Part shown: positions 1 through 5,253 of the stretch, one piece after another
Layout: each line of letters starts with the position of its first letter
Numbering within the stretch: the stretch's first letter is position 1
From: an uncultured Porphyromonadaceae bacterium
GTDB taxonomy: Bacteria; Bacteroidota; Bacteroidia; Bacteroidales; CAMTPD01
Length of the DNA: 5,253 nucleotides
NCBI GenBank assembly: GCA_947074265.1
Contig: CAMTPD010000162.1
Location: forward strand, 1 to 5,253
Direction of reading: 5' to 3'
Made by a program: the position numbers and the translations under genes
Notes under the pieces: generated by a model
The model's input: the letters and a program-made list of their open reading frames with translations, nothing else
Databases searched by the model: none
Told to the model about the DNA's origin: nothing

Positions 1-132
1 AACGAGAATTTTGTCTTTAAAACTGCATAATATGATGAATCACCAGAGACAAGAACTAGCAAGGTAAAATAAAGTCCATTTAGATTTCAGGTTGACGTAA
101 AATTTTTGACTCTCTTAGAAGGAAATTTATGA
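1..132. other. Non-coding left edge beyond the truncated hcp
   Basis: This AT-rich stretch follows the premature end of hcp. None of the three minus-strand frames contains the missing Hcp C-terminus: the expected cysteine-containing motif (DAGQCND-like) and the glutamate motif (WYEQKA-like) are absent. On the plus strand two short frames are open from the left edge, one ending at the TAA at 28-30 and one at the TAA at 65-67. Either could be the tail of a convergent gene, but they are too short to identify. A 10-bp palindrome TATGATCATA lies at 128-137 over the hcp stop codon. I see no insertion-sequence end, tRNA or convincing terminator here. Confidence 0.5.
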
Positions 133-1443
133 TCATATTACCAGTGTTGTCATTATGCTGTGGTATCTATACTTAGCACAACCGGCAGTTAAGATCACAG
201 TGTCATTAGGCAGCTGTTGTGCAAAATCAGTATAATAGCTTCGAGAGTTCATTCTTCCATCACAACCGGCCATTACAATAAACTTACGAATAGCACCACT
301 TTTTACGGCATCTATAACCTGACTGGCCAAAGCTAAAACTTGAGCATGTGCGAAGCCGCCGATAATTTCACCGGTTTCGATTTCGGTAGGAGCTTGGCAA
401 CGTTTTGCATGTTCGATGATTTCAGAGAAGTCTTTTGTTTTTCCGACTTCACGAGCAGGAATATGCTTGCATCCCGGATAGCCAGATGAACCGGTTGTAT
501 AGATACGATCTCGGTATACAGCATTTTCTGTAGGCGGAACAATACAGTTAGTCGTAAATAAGATCGGACCGTTGAAAGAAGAGAAATCTTCACGCTGCTT
601 CCACCAAGCACTACCGTAGTTACCTACAAAATGGTCGTATTGCTTAAACTTTGGGTAGTAGTGTGCCGGAAGCATCTCACTGTGTGTATATACATCTACT
701 CCTGTATCTTTTGTTTGCTCCAACAGCTCTTCAATGTCTTTCAGATCATGTCCGCTAATAAGAATAGCCGGATTGTTACGAACCCCGATATTTACTTTTG
801 TTATTTCAGGGTTACCATATCGAGAAGTATTTGCTTCATCAAGTAGAGCCATTCCTTTAACTCCGTATTCTCCGGTTTTTAAAACAAGAGCAATCAAAGC
901 TTCTACTGATATCTCTTTTCTAGATATTTCCGAAATAGCCTCTTGCATGAAAATATATATATCCGTATTTTCTTTATCAAGATTATATGCATGTTCTACG
1001 TAAGCAGCAAGTCCTTTAACTCCATAAATTACCAGTTCTTTTAAAGAGCGCATATCCTCATTGCTAATCTCAGTAATAGCTTTGTATGGAGCATAAGCCT
1101 TAAGAGCAGAGTTGAAAGCTTCTTCACTGTAAAAATCAGACGCTTTTTTATTGAGCTTATCTAAGTATGCTTCTCCTTTGTGTATTCTATCTAAGATTGC
1201 TTGCTTGTCGAAATTAGCATTCGTAATTGTTGCAAATAGTGCATCAACAATAAAATGATTTACTTCATCACAAATTGTAGCACCTTTACTACGAAACAAC
1301 GTAGTGCGTATTGATATTTCTTTTACCAGATATAAAAGTTTATCCATTTCGGCAGATAAAGTCTCATCTTTACCACATACTCCTTTGATGGTGCAACCGG
1401 TTCCTTTGGCTGCCTCCTGACACTGAAAACAGAACATAGACAT
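133..1443 (-). CDS. hcp: Hybrid cluster protein (hydroxylamine/NO reductase), C-terminally truncated
   Basis: Hcp is a cytoplasmic iron-sulfur enzyme that reduces hydroxylamine and, in well-studied bacteria, nitric oxide under anaerobic nitrosative stress. The N-terminus has the class I [4Fe-4S] pattern CX2CX8CX5C (Cys5, Cys8, Cys17, Cys23). Hybrid-cluster ligands seen are His232 (GHD), Glu256 (HSEMLP), Cys300 (TNC), Cys394 (GCDGR, the persulfide cysteine) and Cys422 (AGCAKYRY). These match Desulfovibrio His244, Glu268, Cys312, Cys406 and Cys434 with a constant offset of 12. The equivalents of Cys459 and Glu494, expected near 447 and 482, are missing: family similarity stops near residue 428 and a TGA follows at 436, against about 541 expected. 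The start at 1443 (MSMFCFQCQ) was chosen because the Cys motif follows at once; an ATG at 1437 is an alternative, and the frame extends upstream to 1509 without family similarity. Identity is very secure. The product is probably inactive in classical Hcp chemistry, so this may be a pseudogene. Confidence 0.93.
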   Translation of the reverse strand: MSMFCFQCQEAAKGTGCTIKGVCGKDETLSAEMDKLLYLVKEISIRTTLFRSKGATICDEVNHFIVDALFATITNANFDKQAILDRIHKGEAYLDKLNKKASDFYSEEAFNSALKAYAPYKAITEISNEDMRSLKELVIYGVKGLAAYVEHAYNLDKENTDIYIFMQEAISEISRKEISVEALIALVLKTGEYGVKGMALLDEANTSRYGNPEITKVNIGVRNNPAILISGHDLKDIEELLEQTKDTGVDVYTHSEMLPAHYYPKFKQYDHFVGNYGSAWWKQREDFSSFNGPILFTTNCIVPPTENAVYRDRIYTTGSSGYPGCKHIPAREVGKTKDFSEIIEHAKRCQAPTEIETGEIIGGFAHAQVLALASQVIDAVKSGAIRKFIVMAGCDGRMNSRSYYTDFAQQLPNDTVILTAGCAKYRYHSIMTTLVI

Positions 1444-1483
1444 ATTTGTATCGTTTTTAGGATTGTTATCTTGTTTACGAAGG

Positions 1484-1491
1484 CAAAGGTA
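1484..1491 (-). promoter_or_regulatory. Predicted hcp promoter, -7 element TACCTTTG
   Basis: Read on the minus strand this is TACCTTTG, a full match to the Bacteroidota -7 consensus TAnnTTTG. It would start transcription around 1477-1480, leaving a leader of about 35 bases before the ATG at 1443. There is no TTTG at the expected -33 position. That absence fits a promoter that depends on an activator bound at the palindrome just upstream. No clear Shine-Dalgarno sequence precedes the ATG, as is usual in this phylum. Confidence 0.6.
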
Positions 1492-1512
1492 TAGTGTCGT
1501 ATTTCGCAAGTC

Positions 1513-1528
1513 TGTAACCTATGTTACA
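1513..1528. promoter_or_regulatory. Crp/Fnr-type operator, probable HcpR site
   Basis: This is a perfect inverted repeat, TGTAAC-CTAT-GTTACA (6-4-6), the architecture used by dimeric Crp/Fnr-family regulators. Its centre (1520/1521) is about 41 bp upstream of the predicted hcp transcription start, the classic class II activator position. The nearby gene at 3917-4591 encodes an HcpR-like Crp/Fnr protein, the obvious candidate to bind it. The site is also about 109 bp upstream of the divergent patatin start, so it could affect that gene too. The palindrome is seen directly; the binding protein is inferred. Confidence 0.75.
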
Positions 1529-1558
1529 AGAGAAAGTTTTTCTTTAATAAAAATAGAT

Positions 1559-1573
1559 GTTGAAGTTTTCAAC
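1559..1573. repeat. Short inverted repeat in the patatin leader region
   Basis: GTTGAA-GTT-TTCAAC is a perfect 6-3-6 inverted repeat, and its right arm overlaps the first of two direct copies of TCAACC (1569-1574 and 1580-1585). It lies 56 bp before the first possible start of the patatin gene. It could be a second operator in the divergent region or a small hairpin, but nothing identifies a ligand. No good TAnnTTTG promoter was found between here and the patatin start. Confidence 0.3.
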
Positions 1574-1629
1574 CATCATTCAACCGAAACGTTAATTGAT
1601 TGTTTACTATATGGATTGAGTAAAAATTA

Positions 1630-3879
1630 ATGAATAATCTACTAGATAAACAAATTATGCGAAAGGTTATAGTATTCATGTTGATATTAGCATCTGTTGG
1701 CAATAATGTCATCGCTTTCTCTCAAGAGCAAGAAGTCAAAGAACGCAAGAAAGTAGGCTTGGTTTTAGGAGGAGGTGGAGCAAAAGGAGCAGCCCATATT
1801 GGTGTGTTGAAAGTGTTGGAAGAAGCAGGGATTCCGGTCGATTATATAGCAGGCACCAGTATTGGAGCTATCGTTGGCGGACTCTATTCGATTGGTTATG
1901 ATGCCCAGTCGCTCGATAGTTTAGTGAATAGTCTTGATTGGTCTTATCTGCTAAGTAATAATGCACCACAAGGATATCGTTCTTTTCGAGCAAGAGATGT
2001 AGAAGGGAAATATTTATTGAGTATTCCATATAGCTTAAAAAAGAAAAATGAAATTCCGGCCGGACTTATAACCGGTCAGAATATCTTAAATCTATTTTCG
2101 GGACTTACGATTGGTTATCAACACATGGATTCTTTTAAGGATTTACCAATTCCATTTTATTGTGTAGCAACAAATCTTGTAACTGAAGATTATGTTGTGT
2201 TAGAAAAAGGATCATTGCCGTTGTCTATGCGATCGAGTATGTCGATACCTGGAGTATTCTTGCCAGTCGAACTCGATAGTATGGTATTGGTTGATGGAGG
2301 AGTTATAAATAACTTCCCAACGAATGTAGCTCGAGAAATGGGGGCAGATATTTTGATAGGCATTGATTTGTCAACAGGAAAAACACCCACCTCTCAGTTA
2401 ACAACTTTAATGGGATTGATCAATACGCTGACTGATATTACCGGTAAGACGGAATATGAGAAAAATAAAAAAGGACTAGACCTATATCTCAATCCTGATT
2501 TGAAAGGATTTCAAACTATGGATTTCAATACACCTGCAATGGACTCGATGTATCAACGAGGAGTGCAAGCTGCTCGTAGCCATTGGGATGATTTGATGAA
2601 AATAAAGAAAGAGATTTATGGCGACACTGCTCATCTCGTGCAAACTACTCCTCGAGAATTAATGCATGTTACAAAGAATGATACGTTGGAGTTAGGTGAA
2701 GTTACGATTGAAGGTGTTTCTGATAAAACAAAAAAATACTTGCGCGAAAAAATCAAACTAAAAAAGAAATCGAAAATCACATTAAAGAATATAGATGAAG
2801 CAATCGCTATTTTAGATGGGATGGATATATTTACCAGTGTTACCTATCAACTATCTGATCAGGCCCCATATGACATTACATTTACCTTGGTTGAGCAAGC
2901 CTTAAATCAGTTAAATGTAGGCTTTCGCTTCGATTCGGAAGAGATGGCTTCTATTCTATTGAATACTACCTTTTATGAAAACTTCTTCAAAGGCTCAAAA
3001 TTGTCTACAACCATTCGATTAAATGTTAGTCCGTATATTGCTTTAAATTACGAATGGCGTCCAAGCTTTAATAGCAAATTTGCGATAGGTTATAAAATCG
3101 GATACGATGACTTCAACCTCTATAACGGAAATCATAAGGTAGACGATGTGAGTTATCTATGGCAACAAGGAGAGTTTAAATACGGTGTCTTGTTGAAGAA
3201 TTGGGAGCTCGAAGCCGGTCTTCGTTGGGATTTCTTTGGCAGCTCGAGCGACTTGTACAATCCCAATTACAACCCCATCGGTATAGAGCCAGATTCATAC
3301 TTCAATTATTTTGCAACATTCGGAATAAACTCCCTGGATCATATTTACTATCCTACCAAAGGTGTTTTAGCGCACTTGAAAGGGGAGATGATTACAACAA
3401 ACTTTGTAAAATGCCATAGCAGTGCACCTATCGGAGCAGTGGCAGCAGATTTTCTATACCCTGTAAAATTAGCTAAGAAGTTGTATATGCTTCCCGGCTT
3501 CTCGGGGCGTATTCTTCTTGGTGGAGGCAGTGTACCTCCAATATATCAAAACTATGCAGGTGGTAATATGAATGCTCGATATATGAGTCAGCAGATAGCA
3601 ATGCCGGGTGTACGCAATGTTCAAGTATTCGATAATTCGTTGATGATGCTTAGACTTGCATTCAGATATAATATCTTCAAGAAGCAGTACCTATCAATAG
3701 GTGGTATTTATGCTAAAAACTCAGATTCGGTTAAATCGATCTATCAAGGTGACGATATTTGGTGTACAAGCGCACAATATAGCTACGATACACCACTCGG
3801 ACCGGTAAGTGGTGAAATAAACTATTCGAATAGAGATAAACGTGTTGGCTTGTATTTTAACTTTGGATATAATTTCTGA
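1630..3879 (+). CDS. Patatin-like phospholipase fused to an outer-membrane beta-barrel
   Basis: This is a predicted secreted lipid acyl hydrolase anchored in the outer membrane, related in layout to PlpD-type (type Vd) patatin autotransporters and Omp85 proteins. A signal peptide is visible from Met10 (MRKVIVFMLILASVG) to about residue 31. The patatin domain covers about 41-330, with the oxyanion loop GGGGAKG at 47-53, the nucleophile elbow GTSIG at 75-79 (Ser77) and the partner aspartate in DGG at 222-224 (Asp222), so the catalytic dyad is complete. Residues 350-425 resemble one POTRA domain, and about 426-749 show alternating beta-strands ending in YFNFGYNF with a terminal Phe, typical of barrel insertion. 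The start could be 1630 or 1657; the later one gives a more typical signal peptide, and neither has a strong ribosome site. The gene is divergent from hcp, and the regulator gene follows after 37 bp. The substrate is unknown; phospholipid is inferred from the family. Confidence 0.92.
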   Translation: MNNLLDKQIMRKVIVFMLILASVGNNVIAFSQEQEVKERKKVGLVLGGGGAKGAAHIGVLKVLEEAGIPVDYIAGTSIGAIVGGLYSIGYDAQSLDSLVNSLDWSYLLSNNAPQGYRSFRARDVEGKYLLSIPYSLKKKNEIPAGLITGQNILNLFSGLTIGYQHMDSFKDLPIPFYCVATNLVTEDYVVLEKGSLPLSMRSSMSIPGVFLPVELDSMVLVDGGVINNFPTNVAREMGADILIGIDLSTGKTPTSQLTTLMGLINTLTDITGKTEYEKNKKGLDLYLNPDLKGFQTMDFNTPAMDSMYQRGVQAARSHWDDLMKIKKEIYGDTAHLVQTTPRELMHVTKNDTLELGEVTIEGVSDKTKKYLREKIKLKKKSKITLKNIDEAIAILDGMDIFTSVTYQLSDQAPYDITFTLVEQALNQLNVGFRFDSEEMASILLNTTFYENFFKGSKLSTTIRLNVSPYIALNYEWRPSFNSKFAIGYKIGYDDFNLYNGNHKVDDVSYLWQQGEFKYGVLLKNWELEAGLRWDFFGSSSDLYNPNYNPIGIEPDSYFNYFATFGINSLDHIYYPTKGVLAHLKGEMITTNFVKCHSSAPIGAVAADFLYPVKLAKKLYMLPGFSGRILLGGGSVPPIYQNYAGGNMNARYMSQQIAMPGVRNVQVFDNSLMMLRLAFRYNIFKKQYLSIGGIYAKNSDSVKSIYQGDDIWCTSAQYSYDTPLGPVSGEINYSNRDKRVGLYFNFGYNF

Positions 3880-3889
3880 TAAGAATATA

Positions 3890-3897
3890 TATCTTTG
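3890..3897 (+). promoter_or_regulatory. Possible promoter of the regulator gene, TATCTTTG
   Basis: TATCTTTG matches TAnnTTTG fully and lies in the 37-bp gap before the regulator start. A TTTG at 3862-3865, inside the end of the patatin gene, could act as the upstream element, but its 24-bp spacing is a little long. If used, the leader would be only about 15 bases. The regulator could then be expressed apart from the patatin gene, though read-through is equally possible. No TGTAAC-type palindrome is seen here, so direct autoregulation is not supported. Confidence 0.4.
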
Positions 3898-3916
3898 AAT
3901 TTCTAAACGAAGTAAT

Positions 3917-4591
3917 ATGGATTATCAAAATGTTTTGAAGTGTCCTATATTTAAAGGCTTGAGTCAAGAGGAGGTACATGCGATGATTGAATCGTCGCAT
4001 GCACGTGTCAAGGTGTTTTCCGAAAAGTCTATGATAGCACTGCAAGGGGAGATTTGTAATAATCTAATGATTATTGTAGAAGGTAGTGTGCAAGGCGAAA
4101 TGATAGACAATACAGGAAAGCTTATCGTTATAGACCAAATACATGCACCTAATCCGATTGCACATGCCTTTCTGTATGCCGACAATCATGAGTTTCCGGT
4201 TAATATTGTAGCTACTTCTTACACAAAGATTCTTTATTTCGAAAGAGATATTTTTGTAAAGCTGTTGCAACAGCATGTTGTATTGTTGACTAATTTTTTG
4301 CGTATAATATCCAATACAACACGTTTTCTATCTCAGAAACTGCAATTCCACGTTTTTAAGACGATAAAAAGTAAAATTGCAGCTTACTTAATAAAGAAAT
4401 ACAATCCCGTAGACGGAAAAGTATATCAACTCGATGAAACACAGCAAGAACTAGCAGATCGATTTGGTGTGGCACGTCCTTCTTTGGCTCGAGCCATTGG
4501 AGAAATGGTGAAAGATGGAGTTCTAGAGATGGAACAAAAACAAATGAAAGTAATAAATATCAGGCTACTCAACGAGATAGCCGGAAGCTAA
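3917..4591 (+). CDS. hcpR: Crp/Fnr-family regulator, HcpR-like
   Basis: This 224-residue cytoplasmic regulator has the full Crp/Fnr layout: a cupin-like sensor domain (about 8-115), a long dimer helix (about 118-145) and a winged helix-turn-helix (about 170-212), with recognition helix VARPSLARAIGEM at 185-197. Arg187 and Arg192 align with DNA-contacting arginines of Crp. The cAMP pocket signature (GEL...RS) is replaced by a PNPIAHAF...NHEFPV segment, and the N-terminal cysteine cluster of FNR is absent (only Cys9 and Cys47), so neither cAMP nor an FNR-type cluster is likely. The overall sequence recalls HcpR of Porphyromonas, a nitric-oxide-responsive activator of hcp reported to use heme. 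Closeness to hcp and a matching palindrome upstream of hcp support the name. The target and ligand are inferred; a different Crp/Fnr subgroup remains possible. Confidence 0.8.
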   Translation: MDYQNVLKCPIFKGLSQEEVHAMIESSHARVKVFSEKSMIALQGEICNNLMIIVEGSVQGEMIDNTGKLIVIDQIHAPNPIAHAFLYADNHEFPVNIVATSYTKILYFERDIFVKLLQQHVVLLTNFLRIISNTTRFLSQKLQFHVFKTIKSKIAAYLIKKYNPVDGKVYQLDETQQELADRFGVARPSLARAIGEMVKDGVLEMEQKQMKVINIRLLNEIAGS

Positions 4592-4600
4592 CTAAAGGAG

Positions 4601-4640
4601 TAGCTGTTTTGGCTATATTTCATACAGCTTCAATAGCTGT
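4601..4640 (+). repeat. Two mutually exclusive short hairpins between hcpR and the lipoprotein gene
   Basis: TAGCTGT occurs twice in direct orientation (4601-4607 and 4634-4640), with ACAGCT (4624-4629) between. The middle element can pair with either copy, giving a 6-bp stem with a 16-base loop or a 6-bp stem with a 5-base loop. No T-run follows, so this is not a standard intrinsic terminator. The segment also holds TTTG at 4608-4611 and TAGCTGTG at 4634-4641 (one mismatch to TAnnTTTG) at 22-bp spacing, so a promoter for the lipoprotein gene is a competing reading. Confidence 0.35.
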
Positions 4641-4669
4641 GGATTCTAACTAAAAAAAATAATGAGGAT

Positions 4670-5017
4670 ATGAAAATACTTATCAGCTTTACAAAGCTAT
4701 TTGTCGTATTCGGTTGTGCTATTGTAGGTGTATTACTTACGGGTTGTAACAAAAAGAAAGAAACAAAGAAAGAGCTTTTCGAAAGAACACTAGAGAAAAA
4801 TGTATCTGTATGTGCTGAACTTACAACTCAGCATGGGAATGTAGATTCTGCTGTGGCACGTTCTTTTTGCAAGTGTATGCTTACAAAAAGTTTCGAGATT
4901 GATAGTAACTTCATTACACTACAAGGTAGAGAACTACAAGACTTCGTAAAAAAACACGAAAAAGAATTGGCCGGATGTAATGCAATCTTGCTCAAACATC
5001 TTTATCCAAATCAATAG
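4670..5017 (+). CDS. Small putative lipoprotein, function unknown
   Basis: I do not recognise this 115-residue protein. It has a signal peptide with a hydrophobic core (about 5-22) and a lipobox LLTGC, with lipidated Cys26. The mature part starts very basic (CNKKKETKKE), so it lacks the acidic residues of known Bacteroidota surface-export signals and probably stays in the periplasm. It has four further cysteines: Cys48, the pair Cys67-Lys-Cys69, and Cys103 near the C-terminus. This suggests two disulfides or a metal site, with a mostly helical, charged fold. GAGGA lies at 4664-4668, only one base before the ATG, too close to be a normal ribosome site. The gene lies 78 bp after hcpR in the same direction. 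That it is a lipoprotein is well supported; any role in stress response is only suggested by position. Confidence 0.8.
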   Translation: MKILISFTKLFVVFGCAIVGVLLTGCNKKKETKKELFERTLEKNVSVCAELTTQHGNVDSAVARSFCKCMLTKSFEIDSNFITLQGRELQDFVKKHEKELAGCNAILLKHLYPNQ

Positions 5018-5060
5018 TAACTCTATTTAACGTATTTCGACAATCAAATTCGACTTTGTT

Positions 5061-5079
5061 GTGTTTAATAAGAAAACAC
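5061..5079. repeat. Short hairpin before the GlsB/YeaQ-like gene
   Basis: GTGTTT (5061-5066) and AAACAC (5074-5079) are perfectly complementary across a 7-base loop. The stem is AT-rich and weak, ends 7 bases before the next start codon and has no strong T-run after it. It could shape the ribosome binding region of the next gene or be chance. Confidence 0.25.
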
Positions 5080-5086
5080 TTTCAAT

Positions 5087-5253
5087 ATGAGTTGGATTTT
5101 ATTTATAATTATTGGCATTGTAGCCGGCTTTTTGGCTGGTAAAATAATGCGTGGCGGAGGGTTTGGACTTATCGTTAATTTGATAGTCGGTATTATCGGT
5201 GGAGTACTTGGTGGATGGATATTCGGACTTTTCGTCTGGCATCTACAAGCATT
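5087..5253 (+). CDS. GlsB/YeaQ/YmgE-type small membrane protein, partial at right edge
   Basis: The first 55 residues are visible and the frame is still open at the window end. They show a hydrophobic helix (about 2-18, WILFIIIGIVAGFLAG), a short basic turn with KIMRGGG (19-25), then a glycine-rich second helix (about 27-50, with GIIGGVLGGWIFG). This is the pattern of the GlsB/YeaQ/YmgE (transglycosylase-associated) family, proteins usually of about 80-100 residues with three membrane segments, often linked to general stress responses but without a settled biochemical role. The third segment would lie beyond the window. The ATG is the first in frame and directly precedes the hydrophobic segment; no Shine-Dalgarno is seen. 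It lies 69 bp after the lipoprotein gene in the same direction. Confidence 0.85.
   Translation, partial: MSWILFIIIGIVAGFLAGKIMRGGGFGLIVNLIVGIIGGVLGGWIFGLFVWHLQA

Noticed and set aside
50..61. 12-bp repeat CAAGAACTAGCA, also present at 4445-4456 inside the regulator gene
   Set aside because: About one 12-bp match is expected by chance in a window this size, and the flanks do not match, so it is not evidence for a duplication or rearrangement site.
333..1003. Several open frames of 70-90 codons on both strands overlapping hcp
   Set aside because: They lie wholly inside the hcp coding region, show no family signature and look like shadow frames of a real gene.
3201..3419. A 72-codon plus-strand frame inside the patatin gene
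   Set aside because: It lies in another frame of the beta-barrel region, and its rich arginine/serine composition is typical of an out-of-frame translation.
3857..4276. Minus-strand open frames of 60-70 codons over the regulator gene
   Set aside because: They are antisense to a clear Crp/Fnr gene, overlap one another and have no recognisable protein features.
4601..4640. Intrinsic terminator after the regulator gene
   Set aside because: The stems are short and no T-run follows on the plus strand, so it does not meet the usual terminator pattern.
1..5253. CRISPR array, tRNA, rRNA or transposase
   Set aside because: No regularly spaced repeats, no recognised RNA gene sequence and no transposase-like frame were seen by eye.

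Overview
This AT-rich window (GC not counted, clearly below 50%) looks like chromosomal DNA from a Bacteroidota member, most likely order Bacteroidales. The pointers are TAnnTTTG-type -7 promoter elements, mostly absent Shine-Dalgarno sequences, a patatin fused to an outer-membrane barrel ending in Phe, and a Crp/Fnr regulator that resembles HcpR of Porphyromonas. Genus and species cannot be fixed by eye.

Layout, left to right. Positions 1-132 hold no recognisable gene. Positions 133-1443 (minus strand) encode a hybrid cluster protein (Hcp, hydroxylamine/nitric oxide reductase) whose last 105-110 residues are missing, including two expected ligands of the catalytic cluster. A divergent intergenic region (1444-1629) carries a perfect 16-bp Crp/Fnr-type palindrome and a -7 element reading into hcp. 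Positions 1630-3879 (plus) encode a secreted patatin-type phospholipase with a POTRA-like segment and an outer-membrane beta-barrel. Positions 3917-4591 (plus) encode an HcpR-like Crp/Fnr regulator. Positions 4670-5017 (plus) encode a small, cysteine-containing lipoprotein of unknown function. Positions 5087-5253 (plus) hold the start of a GlsB/YeaQ/YmgE-type small membrane protein that runs off the right edge.

How the parts may work together: the regulator, the palindrome and hcp form a plausible nitrosative-stress circuit. The palindrome centre lies about 41 bp upstream of the predicted hcp start, as for class II activation by Crp/Fnr proteins. The patatin gene sits between hcp and its probable regulator and shares the divergent intergenic region. 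The striking anomaly is that hcp is broken at its 3' end, so the promoter and regulator look intact while the enzyme probably cannot assemble a normal hybrid cluster. I see no wholly new system; the truncated hcp and the surrounding regulatory arrangement most deserve follow-up.
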